NCBI GenBank assembly: GCA_026645935.1
Contig: JAPKMP010000031.1
Span: forward strand, 1-35,286
Direction: 5' to 3'
Length of the DNA: 35,286 nt
DNA from: Candidatus Villigracilaceae bacterium
Lineage (GTDB): Bacteria; Chloroflexota; Anaerolineae; Anaerolineales; Villigracilaceae
Shown here: piece by piece, positions 32,803 through 35,286 of the stretch
How positions within the stretch are numbered: the stretch's first letter is position 1
How the letters are laid out: each line of letters begins with the position of its first letter
Notes under the pieces: model-generated
The model's database searches: none
The model's input: the letters and a program-made list of their open reading frames with translations, nothing else
Told to the model about the DNA's origin: nothing
Translations under genes and position numbers: made by a program

Positions 32803-32820
32803 AAAAGGAGGCGTATGTGA
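32803..32820 (+). other. orphan ribosome site with start-stop (ATG TGA)
   Basis: AAAAGGAGG (32803-32811) is followed by CGT and ATG TGA; an overlapping GTG AAA TAA is also possible. Neither opens a gene. Just after it comes the repeat at 32829. It may be the displaced start of the following lipoprotein gene. Confidence 0.35.
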
Positions 32821-32828
32821 AATAAGTA

Positions 32829-32884
32829 TGTCACCCTGAACACGACAAAGAGCTGAGAGATTCTTCGCCGCGTTCAGAATGACA
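32829..32884. repeat. AATGACA-type dispersed repeat, copy 2
   Basis: TGTCACCCTGAAC (32829-32841) and GTTCAGAATGACA (32872-32884) are imperfect inverted arms (11 of 13). The inside text CTGAGAGATTCTTCGCCGCG matches copy 1 at 28385. Confidence 0.6.
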
Positions 32885-32920
32885 AGCGTATCGTATCGGT
32901 TGAGGAAAATGGAGTTGAAA

Positions 32921-33973
32921 ATGAAACATTTATCGACAAAAATCCTGCTGGGTGGAATGTTGTTTATCGTCCAAGCCTGCGGCGGTTCGACGCCCGAGCC
33001 GCAGGAGGCTGTCACGCAGATCGTCGTCATCGAGCCCACATCAACGACGGCTGCCGCGCCAAGCGAGATCGTCCATACCCACATCCCCGAGGAATTGCCG
33101 TCGCAAAGCGCCGGCCACGCCGGGGATCAGGATTCCGCCAGCACATCGGGCGATCACACCGCGCCCGGGGGCGACCGCTTCACGTTCGGCGAATACGAAC
33201 GCCCGTTCAACGCCGTGGCGATGGACCAATACTTCCCCGATCTCGACATTCAGTTCTATGAAATATTCCAGGACGCGATCTTCACCTATGCCAGCATCAC
33301 GGTGCGTTCGCTCAGCCCCGACGGGACTCTACCGGGTCAATACGCGCTGGAGATCGATACCAACATAGACGGCAAGGGCGATTTTCTCGTGCTGGTGTCC
33401 AACCCGTCCTCCAGCGATTGGTCGACCGAAAATGCGCAAATCTGGGAGGATACGAACAACGATGTGGGCGGCCTGCTGCCGGTATACCAGGACAAGGAAA
33501 AGCCCGGTTTCATAGACGGTTTCGAGACCAAGGTCTTCGATAACGGCGCGGGCAAGGACCCGGACGCGGCATGGGTGCGCAATTCCCCCGAGAGCGCGCT
33601 GATCATCCAGATCGCCGTGAAAACCGCGTTCATCGACGACGACAACAAGTTCCTCATCGGTCCGTGGGCGGGCAGGCAGATCGACCCGATGAAGTTCGAT
33701 TTCAACGATGGGATGACCCAGGAGGAGGCGGGCGCGGCGGTTAAGAGTTTTACCTATTACCCGATCCAGTTTTTGGCTGAGGTGGATAACGCCTGCCGGG
33801 TGCCGATCGGCGTTCTCGTCTCGGCGACGGACCTGGGGCTGTGTCAGATCTTCGAGCCGACGCCAAAAGCAGAGGAAGAAAGAATCGACCCGGGCTCGCC
33901 GGGTTGTCCGAACACATGCCCGCCGAGATTCATTCAAAACGCAGACTGTTCATGCACGCAGGGCAATCCTTAG
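32921..33973 (+). CDS. putative lipoprotein of unknown function
   Basis: 350-aa exported protein. I do not recognise the family. Residues 1-18 form a signal peptide with lipobox VQAC. A low-complexity Pro/Thr/Ser/Ala linker leads to a globular part from about residue 75, beginning with RFTFGEYERPFNAVAMDQYF, with many Asp-rich short loops (TNIDGKGDFLVLVSN, WEDTNNDVGG) that look like calcium-binding or beta-rich segments. The C-terminus is Cys-rich (PGCPNTCPPRFIQ, DCSCTQ). GGAG 7 bases before the ATG supports 32921; in-frame starts at 32879 and 32909 are weaker and the first lies in a repeat. It follows the CHASE2 cyclase gene and shares the envelope theme of the preceding genes. Confidence 0.75.
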   Translation: MKHLSTKILLGGMLFIVQACGGSTPEPQEAVTQIVVIEPTSTTAAAPSEIVHTHIPEELPSQSAGHAGDQDSASTSGDHTAPGGDRFTFGEYERPFNAVAMDQYFPDLDIQFYEIFQDAIFTYASITVRSLSPDGTLPGQYALEIDTNIDGKGDFLVLVSNPSSSDWSTENAQIWEDTNNDVGGLLPVYQDKEKPGFIDGFETKVFDNGAGKDPDAAWVRNSPESALIIQIAVKTAFIDDDNKFLIGPWAGRQIDPMKFDFNDGMTQEEAGAAVKSFTYYPIQFLAEVDNACRVPIGVLVSATDLGLCQIFEPTPKAEEERIDPGSPGCPNTCPPRFIQNADCSCTQGNP

Positions 33974-34019
33974 ACTTTCAGCCAATGAACCAAGCCCATC
34001 CCTTGCCGTGTTCGAAACC

Positions 34020-34049
34020 GGCGGGGGATTTTTTTGCGGAATCCCCGCC
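34020..34049. promoter_or_regulatory. GC-rich hairpin in the spacer before rex
   Basis: GGCGGGGGATT (from 34020) pairs with AATCCCCGCC (ends 34049) with one bulged base. It may end transcription of the lipoprotein gene. CCCCG/CGGGG nearby (34043-34059) offers an alternative fold. The rest of the 238-bp spacer holds a second GC-rich palindrome near 34098-34112 and the rex promoter. Confidence 0.5.
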
Positions 34050-34144
34050 TCGGACGGGGGAATAGCCTGATGGGACCGCCCAAGCCCGGTTCCCGCCTGA
34101 GGCGCGGGCTCTTCATCCGAAATCTCTTTTTGTTTGTGAAGCAC

Positions 34145-34162
34145 TTGTACCGAATTGTACAA
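34145..34162. promoter_or_regulatory. probable Rex operator
   Basis: TTGTACCGAATTGTACAA is an 18-bp palindrome with perfect 6-bp arms. Length and TTGT...ACAA ends match Rex sites (TTGTGAA-N4-TTCACAA type). It overlaps the -35 of the rex promoter, so Rex would repress its own gene. Confidence 0.65.
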
Positions 34163-34183
34163 AATCTCTTTTTTTGGTATAGT
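34155..34183 (+). promoter_or_regulatory. promoter of rex
   Basis: -35 TTGTAC (34155-34160), 17-bp spacer, -10 TATAGT (34178-34183) preceded by TTTGG. Expected start about 34190, 22 bases before the ATG. Confidence 0.7.
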
Positions 34184-34211
34184 TACGTCATTCCATTACC
34201 GGCGAGGGCAC

Positions 34212-34829
34212 ATGAACGCAAGGAAGATTCCCGACATCATCATCGGACGATTGCCCGTGTACCTGCGGGCGCTTCAGCGCATGGCAGATATGGGTTTGAA
34301 GACCACGTCGTCGCAGGAGCTGGGCGAGCATGTGGGTATTTCGGCGGCGCAGATCCGCAAGGATATTTCGCAGTTCGGCGAGTTCGGCAAGCAGGGAACG
34401 GGGTATTCGATCGAGTACCTGATCGATAAGCTGCGCGAGATCCTGAAGGTGAACCGCATTTGGCATGTGGTGGTGGTCGGCGCGGGCGATATGGGTCACG
34501 CGTTGGCGAACTACCAGGGTTTCCGCGACCGGGGGTTTCACATTGTGGCGATCTTCGACAAGGATAAGGACAAGGTGGGGGAAAAAATCGGCGCGTTCAG
34601 GGTGGAGGATGCCGAGACGATGGTGGAGCGCATCCGCGAACTGGGGGTGAAGGTGGCGATGATGACGGTGCCCGCCACGGCGGCTCAAGCCGTGGCAGAC
34701 CAGCTGGCACAGGCGGGGGTGAAGGCGATCCTGAATTATGCGCCGATCAGTTTGAACGTGCCGGGCGGGGTGAAGGTGCAGTATATCGACCCGTCCACGC
34801 ATTTGCAGAGGATGACGTATTATTTATAG
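34212..34829 (+). CDS. rex: redox-sensing transcriptional repressor Rex
   Basis: 205-aa NADH/NAD+ sensor. N-terminal winged helix (residues about 5-80: IPDIIIGRLPVYLRALQRM, GISAAQIRKDISQFGEFGKQG) and C-terminal Rossmann domain beginning HVVVVGAGDMGHALANYQGF, ending with the conserved domain-swap helix. Length and motifs match the family (Pfam PF06971 plus PF02629). Rex represses fermentation and respiration genes when NAD+ is high and lets go when NADH binds. ATG 34212 is preceded by GAGG; the frame upstream has an in-frame start at 34155, but that lies in the promoter. An apparent Rex operator over its own -35 points to autoregulation. A terminator follows. Confidence 0.95.
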   Translation: MNARKIPDIIIGRLPVYLRALQRMADMGLKTTSSQELGEHVGISAAQIRKDISQFGEFGKQGTGYSIEYLIDKLREILKVNRIWHVVVVGAGDMGHALANYQGFRDRGFHIVAIFDKDKDKVGEKIGAFRVEDAETMVERIRELGVKVAMMTVPATAAQAVADQLAQAGVKAILNYAPISLNVPGGVKVQYIDPSTHLQRMTYYL

Positions 34830-34859
34830 GTTGAAGGTTACAGGTTGAAGGTCGAAGGT
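34828..34859. repeat. three short repeats AGGTTGAAGGT
   Basis: AGGTTGAAGGT at 34828-34838 and 34842-34852, and AGGTCGAAGGT overlapping at 34849-34859. The first overlaps the rex stop codon. No function is suggested. Confidence 0.6.
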
Positions 34860-34862
34860 TGC

Positions 34863-34903
34863 AAAACAGGTTTCAGGAGGATTTTCCGGAGCCTGTTTTT
34901 TTT
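34863..34903 (+). terminator. terminator of rex
   Basis: AAAACAGG (34863-34870) pairs with CCTGTTTT (34892-34899), with weak inner pairing, followed by a run of T to 34903. Confidence 0.75.
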
Positions 34904-35182
34904 CATCCATCCAGCGGGCTTTTGACGGCGAGTCCGCCGCGCTGAAGGACAAGGTTGTGGTTTTCAGGGTGGTGCAGACATCTTTATTCCCGGGCAGTTC
35001 CTGTACGGTGCTTGACTTGGTGGTTGGAGTCGGTATAATGGTGGAGTGGTATGTGGTTTTGCTTTTTAGACTGAGGGCTGCCAGTATTTTACACCATTCT
35101 CGAGAGTGTCTGTCCATAGGTAGTTATATTGAGGTATTCAACCGAGTATCTAGTTGGGCAGTTCCTTGCAAAATATAATCAT
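34904..35182. other. 279-bp spacer without recognised gene
   Basis: It holds the promoter at 35012. An open frame on the minus strand (34824-35117) spans the rex terminator and has no recognisable features, so it is not called a gene. From about 35050 the sequence is more AT-rich than the rest of the window. Confidence 0.4.
35012..35039 (+). promoter_or_regulatory. promoter reading toward the truncated last gene
   Basis: TTGACT (35012-35017), 16-bp spacer, TATAAT (35034-35039) preceded by CGG. It would give a leader of about 135 bases to the ATG at 35183. Confidence 0.55.
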
Positions 35183-35286
35183 ATGAATCCAAAAGAATGT
35201 GAACAGCAACTGATTGAATTTACCCAACGACTTAACCCAGTTCTAAATCCACTTGGTTTTGTCTTTGAAGACTTGGGAAGCGGAGT
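35183..35286 (+). CDS. start of an unrecognised gene (cut by window edge)
   Basis: An open frame from ATG 35183 runs off the right edge after 34 codons; it begins MNPKECEQQLIEFTQRLNP. Codon use is AT-richer than in the neighbouring genes. There is no clear ribosome site; a TATAAT ends only 3 bases before the ATG, too close for the leaderless spacing used elsewhere in the window. No function can be given from this fragment. The composition shift suggests a different origin from the rex side. Confidence 0.5.
   Translation, partial: MNPKECEQQLIEFTQRLNPVLNPLGFVFEDLGSG

Noticed and set aside
34824-35117. 97-codon minus-strand frame after rex
   Set aside because: It runs through the rex terminator and repeats and shows no motif, signal peptide or ribosome site.
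35174-35179. TATAAT as a leaderless promoter for the last gene
   Set aside because: It ends only 3 bases before the ATG, unlike the 6-base spacing elsewhere, and has no -35; the promoter at 35012 is better.
1-35286. CRISPR array, IS element or prophage
   Set aside because: No regular direct repeats with spacers, no transposase or integrase, and no phage structural gene were found.

Overview
The window looks like a chromosomal segment of a Chloroflexota bacterium, most likely an Anaerolineae relative. The grounds are indirect: moderate-to-high GC, several lipoproteins with long Pro/Ala/Thr/Glu-rich linkers after the lipobox, GcvT-fused flavoproteins next to an MttB-type protein, SH3b/FecR/CHASE2 surface genes, a separate radical-SAM gene and DUF2344 gene, and spacers full of short dispersed inverted repeats. 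Taxonomy is an inference; there is no rRNA gene here.

Left block (1 to 12259, minus strand). In transcription order: a DeoR-type repressor, a metallophosphoesterase, an APC permease, an 809-aa dimethylglycine-dehydrogenase-like flavoprotein with a fused GcvT half, a divergent PfkB protein lacking the catalytic Asp, an MttB-family methyltransferase without pyrrolysine, a DUF47/PhoU-like regulator, a Pit phosphate permease, and then, from its own promoter, an ABC solute-binding lipoprotein and a permease cut by the window edge.

Middle block (12438 to 22061, plus strand). A nucleotidyltransferase-fold protein and a four-CBS protein form a small operon. They are followed by a second, 810-aa DMGDH/GcvT flavoprotein, a choline-kinase-like phosphotransferase, an unusually long transaldolase-family protein, a class II aldolase, a HisC-like aminotransferase and a CbbY-like HAD phosphatase, closed by a strong terminator. 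The two blocks diverge from a symmetric promoter pair at 12310..12361, where two TATAAT boxes, each 17 bp away, share one palindromic TTGCAA -35 element. I read the two blocks together as a candidate uncharacterised catabolic island: import of an N-methylated amino compound, methyl removal to folate, phosphorylation, transamination, aldol cleavage and dephosphorylation.

Right block (22130 to 34829, plus strand). Nudix hydrolase, possible 35-codon ORF, bactofilin-like membrane protein, leaderless radical SAM gene, DinB-like protein, DUF2344 protein, PrsW-type membrane protease, tRNA-Arg(CCG), then a surface-sensing run (SH3b lipoprotein, FecR lipoprotein, CHASE2 nucleotidyl cyclase, another lipoprotein), then rex with an apparent autoregulatory operator over its -35. 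After the rex terminator the sequence becomes more AT-rich and ends in a truncated unrecognised gene (35183 onward). No CRISPR array, IS transposase or phage gene was seen.
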